Shown in pieces: positions 5,914 through 12,079 of a DNA stretch of 12,079 nt. The notes beneath the pieces were generated by a model. It did not search any database and was not told the origin of the DNA. It saw nothing but the letters and a program-made list of their open reading frames with translations. The position numbers were made by a program, and so were the translations under genes. Position 1 is the first letter of the stretch; each line of letters opens with the position of its first letter. Source of the DNA: CAZDDI01 sp964504195 (GTDB lineage Bacteria; Chloroflexota; Anaerolineae; B4-G1; SLSP01); assembly GCA_964504195.1 (NCBI GenBank), contig CAZDDI010000091.1:1-12079 (forward strand), in the 5' to 3' direction.

Positions 5914-6885
5914 GTGAAACGTGGTACAACCCTAAAAACCCGAACCGACACCTTGATGAGTATCGAACGCAAGATGGTTACACACCATGATGTACTGACT
6001 TGGGAGCTCGACCGCTGTGTAGGTTGTCAGATCTGCCCGCTCACTTGCCCCAAGGACGCGCTCAGCCATGTCCCGGCAGAGCTGCAAGACGGACGCCTGC
6101 GCCAGAAAGCCTCAGTAGATGTAGACCCCACCAAGTGTGTCTTCTGTGGCATGTGCGTCCCCATGTGTCCCACCAACGCCATCCATCTCAGCCTCAACGG
6201 CAAAGAAATCGTGCCCGTGCAAGATTACGAAGCCTTCCCCCAGATCATCGAATCCAACAAATTTGACCGCGAAACCTTTGATTGGAGCCGTAAGGACTTC
6301 GTCATCCAAAACTGCCCCACGGATGTCATCAGCTACAAGGCCGAGGAGGACACGCTCAAGGTCAACCATCGCTACTGCATCCGCTGCCGTCAATGCGAGG
6401 TAGCGAGCGACGGCGCATTCACAGTCATCCAACCTTGGGAAGGTACGGTCGAACTGCGCCGCGAACTCTGCGTAGAAGGGTGTTTAGCTTGCGCCGACAT
6501 CTGTCCCACCCGCGCCTTACACATTGATGACGCTGGCAATCTGGTACTGGCCGATTACTACTGCATCAAGTGCGGTGCGTGTATGCAGGTATGCCCCATC
6601 AAAGCGGAATATGAAACCTACGAAGTCACCTTCGAATCCCAAGGGATGACCTTCACTCGCGAGGGCCAGCGGCTCACCAACGCCACCGATTTGCCCATCC
6701 GCGTGGAGCGTTGGCGCATCAAACACCAGCCAGTGCAGAGCGCTGCCTGGATACGCGCCCTCATCCACCTGGCCGACGATAAGGCCGGCATGGTCGAAGT
6801 AGACCGCAAACGCGCGCTCAAACGCCGCGATTTACTCTCCGCGCTCAAAGACGGGCGCCGCTTCGCCAAAGACAAAGCGGAATGA
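5914..6885 (+). CDS. polyferredoxin, probably five [4Fe-4S] clusters
   Basis: A 323-residue soluble iron-sulfur protein that should pass electrons between redox enzymes. Cluster motifs in order are C35xxCxxCxxxC45P, C75xxCxxCxxxC85P, a lone C134P (NCPTDVI), C155xxCxxC161 without a fourth Cys, C186-x3-C190-x2-C193-x3-C197P, and C217xxCxxCxxxC227P. The first and last pairs look like complete two-cluster ferredoxin units. The middle unit keeps exactly four ligands and so probably holds one cluster. The last 95 residues have no Cys and are basic and helical. I chose the GTG at 5914 because AGGAG (5901-5905) is 8 bases upstream; the GTG at 5905 overlaps that site. The layout recalls polyferredoxins of archaeal hydrogenase systems, but no hydrogenase or oxidoreductase gene is adjacent, so the partner is unknown. 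No membrane segment or signal peptide is present. Confidence 0.88.
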   Translation: MKRGTTLKTRTDTLMSIERKMVTHHDVLTWELDRCVGCQICPLTCPKDALSHVPAELQDGRLRQKASVDVDPTKCVFCGMCVPMCPTNAIHLSLNGKEIVPVQDYEAFPQIIESNKFDRETFDWSRKDFVIQNCPTDVISYKAEEDTLKVNHRYCIRCRQCEVASDGAFTVIQPWEGTVELRRELCVEGCLACADICPTRALHIDDAGNLVLADYYCIKCGACMQVCPIKAEYETYEVTFESQGMTFTREGQRLTNATDLPIRVERWRIKHQPVQSAAWIRALIHLADDKAGMVEVDRKRALKRRDLLSALKDGRRFAKDKAE

Positions 6886-6894
6886 GACATGATG

Positions 6895-6926
6895 CGTAAA
6901 ACGTGATTGCTTCTTCACGTTTTACG
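6895..6926. terminator. perfect 12-bp hairpin after the polyferredoxin gene
   Basis: CGTAAAACGTGA (6895-6906) pairs with TCACGTTTTACG (6915-6926) around an 8-nt loop, starting 9 bases after the stop codon. It is followed by TTTCACATT rather than a clean T run. It may terminate or attenuate transcription before the esterase, or be a dispersed ACGTTTTACGTTTCAC-type intergenic repeat. Confidence 0.6.
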
Positions 6927-6954
6927 TTTCACATTCACCCCCAAGAAACATACA

Positions 6955-7995
6955 ATGCACATCCTATCTCACGCACAGACCCATGGCACGCCGCTCATCG
7001 AAGGTGAACAAGTCACATTTGTGTGGGCCGGCCCGGTTGCGCCCCGCCTCATCGCCGATTTCAACGATTGGGAAGACGGCGAACCATGCTATCTCACCGC
7101 TGCCGGGCCGGAGCTGTGGACGTACACACTCACGCTGCCCCACGCGGCTTACATCGAGTATGCCTACCTGCTCGATGAGAAACGCCAGCCCGATCCCTGG
7201 AACCGGCGCATCACCTCCAATGGTATGGGCAAAACCAACCACTACTTCTACATGCCGGGCGGCGCACCCACACCTTTGATCAAAAAACAGCGCACACTGC
7301 CCGCCGGCACAGTCAATCGCCACAGCATCACCGCACCAGATATGGTTGCCGACAACAAGCGTCTGGTCTACCTCTACCATCCCCCTACTGCCACGCCTAC
7401 CCCCCTGCTAGTCGTCTTCGATGGCTGGGACTACTATCGCCGGGCCAAACTTCCCACCATCGTGGACAATCTGATCACCGAGGAACGCATCCGCCCCCTG
7501 TCACTGGCGCTGGTGCAAAACGGCGGACAGGCACGCTTCATCGAATACGCTTGCAGCGAGAGTGTGTTGGGTTTTTTAGTGCATTATGTCCTCCCGTTGG
7601 CGCAACAAGAGTTAAACTTACTCGATCTCAAAGCGCACCCAGGCACTTACGGCGTACTAGGCGCTTCGATGGGCGGCCTGCTCGCGCTGTATACCGCCTT
7701 GCGGATGCCCAACATCTTCGGGCATAGCCTCAGCCAATCGGGCGCGTTTCGGTTAGGCGACTACCCGACCGTCGTCCACAATCTCGTGAGCGATGGCCCA
7801 ACACACCCCCTCAATATCTGGATGGATGTGGGGTTGTTCGAATGGCTGCTGGAACCGAACCGCGAGATGGCGGCGTTGCTCCGCAAACGGGGCTATTCGG
7901 TACAGTATCATGAATATCCCAGTGGGCACAATTACCCTGCCTGGCGCAACGCTGTGGGCACAGGTCTGGAAACCTTGTTCCCGCCCCAGATCTAA
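6955..7995 (+). CDS. esterase with CBM48-like N-terminal domain (enterochelin esterase-like)
   Basis: A 346-residue, probably cytoplasmic alpha/beta-hydrolase. Residues about 14-105 form an early-set beta-sandwich like CBM48 (VTFVWAGP, then IADFNDWEDGEP, ending with FYMPGG). Residues about 120-346 are the esterase D / Fes-type hydrolase. The nucleophile is Ser238 in GASMGG. His325 in PSGHNYPAW is the likely catalytic His, and Asp291 or Glu296 in MDVGLFEW supplies the acid. This layout is shared by enterochelin esterase Fes and by carbohydrate esterases of the CE1 group. With no siderophore genes nearby and a glycoside hydrolase right after it, a sugar ester is at least as likely a substrate. 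I use the ATG at 6955; an upstream TTG at 6907 sits in the hairpin loop. The ribosome binding site is weak (AAGAAA). The next gene begins 3 bp after its stop. Confidence 0.85.
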   Translation: MHILSHAQTHGTPLIEGEQVTFVWAGPVAPRLIADFNDWEDGEPCYLTAAGPELWTYTLTLPHAAYIEYAYLLDEKRQPDPWNRRITSNGMGKTNHYFYMPGGAPTPLIKKQRTLPAGTVNRHSITAPDMVADNKRLVYLYHPPTATPTPLLVVFDGWDYYRRAKLPTIVDNLITEERIRPLSLALVQNGGQARFIEYACSESVLGFLVHYVLPLAQQELNLLDLKAHPGTYGVLGASMGGLLALYTALRMPNIFGHSLSQSGAFRLGDYPTVVHNLVSDGPTHPLNIWMDVGLFEWLLEPNREMAALLRKRGYSVQYHEYPSGHNYPAWRNAVGTGLETLFPPQI

Positions 7996-7998
7996 TCC

Positions 7999-9735
7999 AT
8001 GCCAGAACGCCGGATGCTCCTGGGGCTATGCCTGTTCACGCTCCTGGCAGCGTGTGTTGCACCTCCACCGCCGTCGGCGCTGCCCCTGGCAGCTACCGTC
8101 TCAATCCAGCCCACTGCCACACCGCACCTTACCATAGCCCCTGCCGCAACCGCGACAGCGACACCCGCGCCCACCATCAGCCTGAACTTCCTGACGCCCA
8201 CCGCCCCTATCACCAGCACGCCCCCGCTCAGCCCGACCCCCACCCCGCGCCCCAGCGTATGGAGCCTACCAGCGCAGACAATCCCCGAACCGTTCGGGGT
8301 CAACATCCACTTCACCGCGCCCGTTCCCGGCGAGATGTCGCGGTTAGAAGCCGTCGGCGTGCGCTGGGTACGAATGGATTTCTTTTGGAGCAACATCGAA
8401 CGGGAGCGCGGGCGCTACGATTTCACCGCCTACGATGGACTAGTCACCACAATGGAACGCCGCAACATCCGCATCCTCTTCATCCTCAATTATGGTAACG
8501 ATCTCTACGGCGGCGGGCCGGCAGTTCTCCACGACGAGGGTCGCCGCGCCTTTGCTCGCTTTACCAGCGCGGCAGCAGCCCGCTATCGCGGACGCGGTAT
8601 CATCTGGGAAATCTGGAACGAGCCGAACCTGGAAAAGTATTGGCACGCACCGCCCGATCCCGTCGCCTACGCCCGACTGGTCAACGCTGTCGTACCTGCC
8701 ATTCGCAGCGTGGACCCCACAGCTCTGATTATCGGCCCGGCCACCGTTGGATTCCCATGGGAATACTTCGACACATTACACGCTACCGGTGCGCTAGCGC
8801 GGCTCGATGCCGTGAGCGTACACCCGTACCGGGGCGAAGCGCCCGAAAGTGCTCTGGAGCAATACCTTCAATTGCGCGCCCGTCTCGACCGGCTCAGCCC
8901 GCACCGGCGTATGCCCATCCTCGCCTCCGAGTGGGGTTATTCAACAGCCGGAGGCTGGTACACCGAATCCGTGCAGGCACAATATCTGATCCGCCAGTGG
9001 CTCTTCCACCTCACCGCCGACGTAGAATTGAGTATCTGGTACGACTGGCGCAACAACGGCACCGATCCTGCCGACGAACAGCACAACTTCGGCATTGTCA
9101 CCTACGAGCTCGCCCCTAAAACGGCGTACCGCGCGGCCCAAACGCTCGCACAAACTCTCGCGGGCTATACGTACCAGCGACGGCTGCCACTGGACGATCT
9201 CAACGACTATGTGCTGCTGTTCCAGCGCGATGATCAACTAGCGTTGGCCGCCTGGACTATGGCAACCACAACGCACGCCATCACCCTACCGCTGCCTTGT
9301 CCTGCCATCACACTGACCCAGGTCACAGGCAACGTACAAACCTTGCTCCCACTAGCCGAGCAGTTCACGTTGGAACTAGACAGCGCACCGCGCTACGTGC
9401 AATTGTGTACCACCGAAATCACCCAACGTTGGGGGTATTGGAAACCGGAGCACAACATCTGGCCCATAAACAACGAGACGACAAATCGCGTACTGATTGC
9501 ATTCGACAATCCTTTCTGGTCTCCACTGCATGGCGATGTGCGGGTCGTACTGCACGGGCAAGTAATAGGGGAAGCCCCACTCGCACTACCGCCAGGGGAA
9601 CAGGCCCGCGTGAGCATCCCGCTTACGCTAACCCAGCCGCTCACCACAGCCACACCCGCCGAGGTGTATTTCGTCACTCTGGATGCACTCCCCCTACAAA
9701 CCGCCCGCATCTGGCTCAATCCAATACAACCATAA
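7999..9735 (+). CDS. lipoprotein glycoside hydrolase, clan GH-A (GH39/GH5-like)
   Basis: A 578-residue secreted lipoprotein. Residues 1-18 are a signal peptide ending LLAAC, with Cys19 the lipidation site. Residues about 20-93 are a Thr/Pro/Ala-rich linker that lifts the enzyme from the membrane. Residues about 97-390 form a TIM-barrel hydrolase: PFGVNIHF at the start, WNEP with Glu208 as acid/base, VHPY, and LASEWG with Glu311 as the nucleophile, 103 residues later, as expected for a retaining clan GH-A enzyme. Residues about 395-475 and 478-578 look like two beta-sandwich domains. Closest in feel is GH39-type beta-xylosidase (COG3664), but the substrate cannot be read. The ATG has no Shine-Dalgarno and lies 3 bp after the esterase stop, so translation is probably coupled. 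A mobile-looking element begins 5 bp after the stop. Confidence 0.85.
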   Translation: MPERRMLLGLCLFTLLAACVAPPPPSALPLAATVSIQPTATPHLTIAPAATATATPAPTISLNFLTPTAPITSTPPLSPTPTPRPSVWSLPAQTIPEPFGVNIHFTAPVPGEMSRLEAVGVRWVRMDFFWSNIERERGRYDFTAYDGLVTTMERRNIRILFILNYGNDLYGGGPAVLHDEGRRAFARFTSAAAARYRGRGIIWEIWNEPNLEKYWHAPPDPVAYARLVNAVVPAIRSVDPTALIIGPATVGFPWEYFDTLHATGALARLDAVSVHPYRGEAPESALEQYLQLRARLDRLSPHRRMPILASEWGYSTAGGWYTESVQAQYLIRQWLFHLTADVELSIWYDWRNNGTDPADEQHNFGIVTYELAPKTAYRAAQTLAQTLAGYTYQRRLPLDDLNDYVLLFQRDDQLALAAWTMATTTHAITLPLPCPAITLTQVTGNVQTLLPLAEQFTLELDSAPRYVQLCTTEITQRWGYWKPEHNIWPINNETTNRVLIAFDNPFWSPLHGDVRVVLHGQVIGEAPLALPPGEQARVSIPLTLTQPLTTATPAEVYFVTLDALPLQTARIWLNPIQP

Positions 9736-9740
9736 ATTGA

Positions 9741-9871
9741 CAGTAGTTACGCAGTTTGTTTCATCAAACGATCTTTAATCTCAAAAAGTGATTTTTAAGA
9801 GTGTTTTTAGCGGCTTTAGCCGCCAAGTTCGCTTTGAGCCGGTGGCCCAAACAACAACTGCGTAACTACTG
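9741..9871. mobile_element. MITE-like element, 131 bp, with 6-bp target duplication
   Basis: Perfect 16-bp terminal inverted repeats CAGTAGTTACGCAGTT (9741-9756) and its complement (9856-9871) extend by a few more pairs with one bulge. They are flanked exactly by the direct repeat AATTGA at 9735-9740 and 9872-9877. The interior holds a short palindrome GCGGCT-TT-AGCCGC (9810-9823), like a common dispersed repeat of Chloroflexota and cyanobacteria. There is no coding capacity. The left target copy shares its first base with the stop codon of the glycoside hydrolase. RNA from it would fold and could act as a 3' end. Confidence 0.7.
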
Positions 9872-9949
9872 AATTGATAGAGACGACCACTTCAAGTACA
9901 TCACCCCTCGCAAGGGACAAATCGCGTTTCACGCCTCCCTACAGCTGTT

Positions 9950-9978
9950 TTGACTTTTTAACTAAAACATAGCATAAT
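9950..9978 (+). promoter_or_regulatory. promoter of the TPR-repeat gene
   Basis: TTGACT (9950-9955) and CATAAT (9973-9978) are 17 bp apart. Transcription should start near 9985, giving a leader of about 59 nt with AAGGAGG at 10032-10038, 5 bases before the GTG. Between the mobile element and this promoter (9878-9949) I see nothing else. Confidence 0.6.
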
Positions 9979-10043
9979 TAGACCAGAGCAACGGACTTAG
10001 CTTCCCACGCAGAATCACCGTTTCCATATTTAAGGAGGGGATA

Positions 10044-12079
10044 GTGTCCGAAATAACTTTGCGTGCGTATGAGACAGAAATTGACGAGTTTATCGAAGAG
10101 GCGCGCTATCTTGAGGCCCTCGCGCATCTCCGTCACATCCTGAGCCAATACCCACGCTATATCAACGCTTACTACCTGTTGGCGAAAACGCTGCTGGAGG
10201 CCGAACTCCCAGAGCTGGCGATTGACATCTTCCGGCGAGTGCTGTCTAGCGATCCGGAGCACCTGATGGCGCGTATTGGCCTGGGATTAGCCCACCAGCA
10301 ACGCAATGATCTCCAATCTGCCCTCTGGAATCTGGAGCGTGCCTACGAGCTTAACCCCAACAATCCCGACTTGGCTGCCGAGCTGCGTAACCTCTATGGA
10401 CGTCGCGACGGCGTTGAGCCTAGCCACATCCCGCTCTCCCGCGCCAGTCTTGCCCGGCTCTACTTGCGCGGCAACCTATACGGACGCGCGGTCGAAGAGC
10501 TGCGTACCCTCTTGCAAGAAGAGCCTTATCGCATTGACCTGCACCTGCTCCTGGCCGAGGGTTACTGGCGCGATGATCAAATCGTCCAGGCATCCGATGC
10601 TTGCCAGAAAACGCTTGAAAACATCCGCTACTGCCTCAAAGCCAACCTGATTCTAGGCACACTCTGGCTTAAGAGCGGACAGGAAGAAGGTGAAAAATAC
10701 CTCAAGCGCGCCCAAGAGCTCGACCCGCACAATGTCCTTGCCAATGAACTCTTCAAGTCAGAATCACCGCTCCCCGCGCAAGACGTAACGTTAGAGCGCC
10801 TGCGCTACCAGCCCGAAGCTCTACCGGTAGACCGCGAGTCCAAGTGGTTCAAACACCTGGAATCGGCCTCTGTCTCTATTGGTATCTCTGAAGCCCTGCC
10901 TGATATGACCGATAGTGAAATGCGGTTGGTTGATATCACTGCCGGCCTGGAAGCACAAATCGAAATTCCCGATTGGCTACAAGGTTTTGGCTTGGAGGGC
11001 GAAGAAGAAAGCACTGCACCGAGCTGGATGACTGACTTGGAAACTGCCGAAACCGCAGCCCAAACCGCGACCACAGGGGCTTCCTGGCTCGAACAACTCA
11101 CTGGCACCCCAACGGAACAAGATGAAGATGTACCTACCTGGATGCGTGATCTCGATCCAGGTACACCGGCGGAAGAAGAAACCGGCATACCCGATTGGAT
11201 GAAAGACATGGCACCCACTTTTGAAGTGGAAGATGATACTTCCGAAGCCATGCCCGATTGGATGCGCGATATGCAACCACCGGCGGCGGAAGCCAGCACT
11301 GAAGCCGCAGAAGAAACGGGCCTACCCGATTGGATGCGTGACATGCAACCTCCGGCAGCGGAAGCCAGCGCCGAGGCCGCAGAAGAGGGGCTGCCCGACT
11401 GGATGCGCGATATGCAACCGCCGGCGGCGGAAGCCAGCGCCGAGGCCGAGGGCTTCGGCTGGGACGCCTTCGCAGGCGAAGATGCCACGGGCATTGAAGC
11501 CGCAGAAGAAGAAGGGCTGCCCGATTGGATGCGCGACATGCAACCTCCGGCTGCAGAAGCCAGCGCCGAGGCCGCAGAAGAAGAGGGGCTACCCGACTGG
11601 CTCAGCGAAATCCACCCCCCCGCCGCAGCCACGACCGAGGCCGAGGGCTTCGGCTGGGACGCCTTCGCAGGTGAAGACGCCGCGGGCATTGAAGCCGCAG
11701 AAGAAACGGGGCTGCCCGATTGGATGCACGACATGCAACCTCCGGCTGCAGAAGCCAGCGCCGAGGCCGCAGAAGAGGGGCTGCCCGACTGGCTCAGCGA
11801 AATCCACCCCCCCGCCGCAGCCACGACCGAGGCCGAGGGCTTCGGCTGGGACGCTTTCGCAAGCGAGGAAACCGCTGGCGCTGAAACCGAAGAAGAACCG
11901 GGCCTACCCGACTGGATGCACGACATACAACCGCCGGCCGCAGAAGCCAGCGCCAAGGCCGAAGAAGATGGGCTGCCCGACTGGCTCAGCGAAATTCAAC
12001 CGCCCGCCGCAGCGACCACCGAGGCCGAGGGCTTCGGCTGGGACGCCTTCGCAGGTGAAGACGCCGCGGGCATTGAAGC
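10044..12079 (+). CDS. TPR protein with a C-terminal Pro-Asp-Trp repeat array (partial)
   Basis: The frame is open from the GTG at 10044 to the window edge (678 complete codons), so the C-terminus is missing. The GTG follows a strong AAGGAGG. Residues about 10-110 contain three tetratricopeptide repeats with the LNP/SDP turn signatures, and about 130-240 two or three more, a helical scaffold for protein partners. From about residue 305 the protein becomes Ala/Glu/Pro-rich, acidic and probably disordered, with 14 Trp motifs of type xPDWM or xPDWL (Trp at 311, 328, 348, 366, 385, 406, 430, 453, 495, 519, 560, 583, 624, 647) and four EGFGWDAF motifs (Trp at 473, 538, 602, 666). Early copies are diverged (APSW, GASW, VPTW), later ones nearly identical. 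No signal peptide or membrane segment: cytoplasmic. Similar PDW-rich TPR proteins occur, as I recall, in Chloroflexota; function is unknown. Confidence 0.85.
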   Translation, partial: MSEITLRAYETEIDEFIEEARYLEALAHLRHILSQYPRYINAYYLLAKTLLEAELPELAIDIFRRVLSSDPEHLMARIGLGLAHQQRNDLQSALWNLERAYELNPNNPDLAAELRNLYGRRDGVEPSHIPLSRASLARLYLRGNLYGRAVEELRTLLQEEPYRIDLHLLLAEGYWRDDQIVQASDACQKTLENIRYCLKANLILGTLWLKSGQEEGEKYLKRAQELDPHNVLANELFKSESPLPAQDVTLERLRYQPEALPVDRESKWFKHLESASVSIGISEALPDMTDSEMRLVDITAGLEAQIEIPDWLQGFGLEGEEESTAPSWMTDLETAETAAQTATTGASWLEQLTGTPTEQDEDVPTWMRDLDPGTPAEEETGIPDWMKDMAPTFEVEDDTSEAMPDWMRDMQPPAAEASTEAAEETGLPDWMRDMQPPAAEASAEAAEEGLPDWMRDMQPPAAEASAEAEGFGWDAFAGEDATGIEAAEEEGLPDWMRDMQPPAAEASAEAAEEEGLPDWLSEIHPPAAATTEAEGFGWDAFAGEDAAGIEAAEETGLPDWMHDMQPPAAEASAEAAEEGLPDWLSEIHPPAAATTEAEGFGWDAFASEETAGAETEEEPGLPDWMHDIQPPAAEASAKAEEDGLPDWLSEIQPPAAATTEAEGFGWDAFAGEDAAGIE
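11252..12079 (+). repeat. tandem coding repeat, final units 192 bp (64 residues)
   Basis: Inside the TPR gene the DNA itself repeats. Three successive units have a 192-bp period: Trp codons recur at residues 519/583/647 and 538/602/666. One unit holds a PDWM-PPAAEAS module, a PDWLSE-PPAAATTEA module and an EGFGWDAF module. The stretch 11592-11663 is identical to 11784-11855. An earlier unit (around residues 453-473) lacks the LSE module. Near-identity at the DNA level indicates recent duplication, and copy number probably varies between strains. The array continues past the window end. Confidence 0.9.

Noticed and set aside
7992..8396. Minus-strand open frame opposite the lipoprotein start
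   Set aside because: It is the complement of the Thr/Pro-rich linker, giving Gly/Val low-complexity sequence; the plus strand has a clear lipobox gene.
9978..10262. Minus-strand open frame of 94 codons before the TPR gene
   Set aside because: It overlaps the TPR gene start and its leader; composition and lack of ribosome binding site mark it as a shadow frame.
10805..11956. Long open frame on the minus strand opposite the TPR gene (383 codons)
   Set aside because: It is the mirror of the repetitive coding array: Ser/Ala/Gly low-complexity sequence with no ribosome binding site, while the plus frame has a promoter, Shine-Dalgarno, TPRs and conserved motifs.
11252..12079. Regular repeats considered as a CRISPR array
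   Set aside because: Repeat and spacer parts are both conserved, the period is 192 bp and the whole stretch is an open frame, so it is a coding repeat.

Overview
The window looks like a piece of a chromosome from the phylum Chloroflexota (Anaerolineae or a relative). This rests on the whole picture: moderately high G+C, proline/threonine-rich linkers after membrane anchors and lipoboxes, a short-type alpha-glucan phosphorylase, and a TPR protein with a long Ala/Glu/Pro tail of repeated Pro-Asp-Trp motifs. No rRNA, tRNA, CRISPR array or transposase gene was found.

Layout. 1-229: gene-free, with two inverted repeats and a promoter whose predicted transcription start falls on the first codon of the next gene. 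230-3290 (+): a polytopic membrane protein, then glgP. 3340-4025 (-): a two-gene unit, an unrecognised 100-residue protein followed by a small HEXXH zincin-like metallopeptidase. 4026-4238: divergent promoters flanking a repeated TCGACAGGCTTGACC motif. 4239-4754 (+): a membrane-anchored FKBP-type prolyl isomerase that also carries a convincing internal start for a soluble form. 4766-4814: a hairpin shared with the convergent membrane protein at 4828-5520 (-). 5521-5913: gene-free, with back-to-back promoters sharing one -35 region and a 123-bp MITE-like element with an 8-bp target duplication. 5914-6885 (+): a polyferredoxin. 6955-9735 (+): an esterase with a CBM48-like N-terminus, then a lipoprotein glycoside hydrolase of clan GH-A type. 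9741-9871: a second, 131-bp MITE-like element with a 6-bp target duplication. 10044 to the window end (+): a TPR protein whose C-terminal repeat array runs off the edge.

How the genes fit together. glgP would release glucose-1-phosphate from glycogen or maltodextrin. The esterase and glycoside hydrolase, 3 bp apart, are a probable carbohydrate-linked pair, the hydrolase acting outside the membrane. The ferredoxin, zincin, FKBP and TPR protein have no obvious shared pathway, so this reads as ordinary chromosome made of small transcription units rather than one dedicated island.

Five predicted sigma70-type promoters here use a 16-bp spacer. The points most worth a second look are the dual-start FKBP, the leaderless membrane-protein gene, the shared -35 divergent promoter, the two small mobile-looking elements with target duplications, the asymmetric five-cluster polyferredoxin, and the Pro-Asp-Trp repeat protein.
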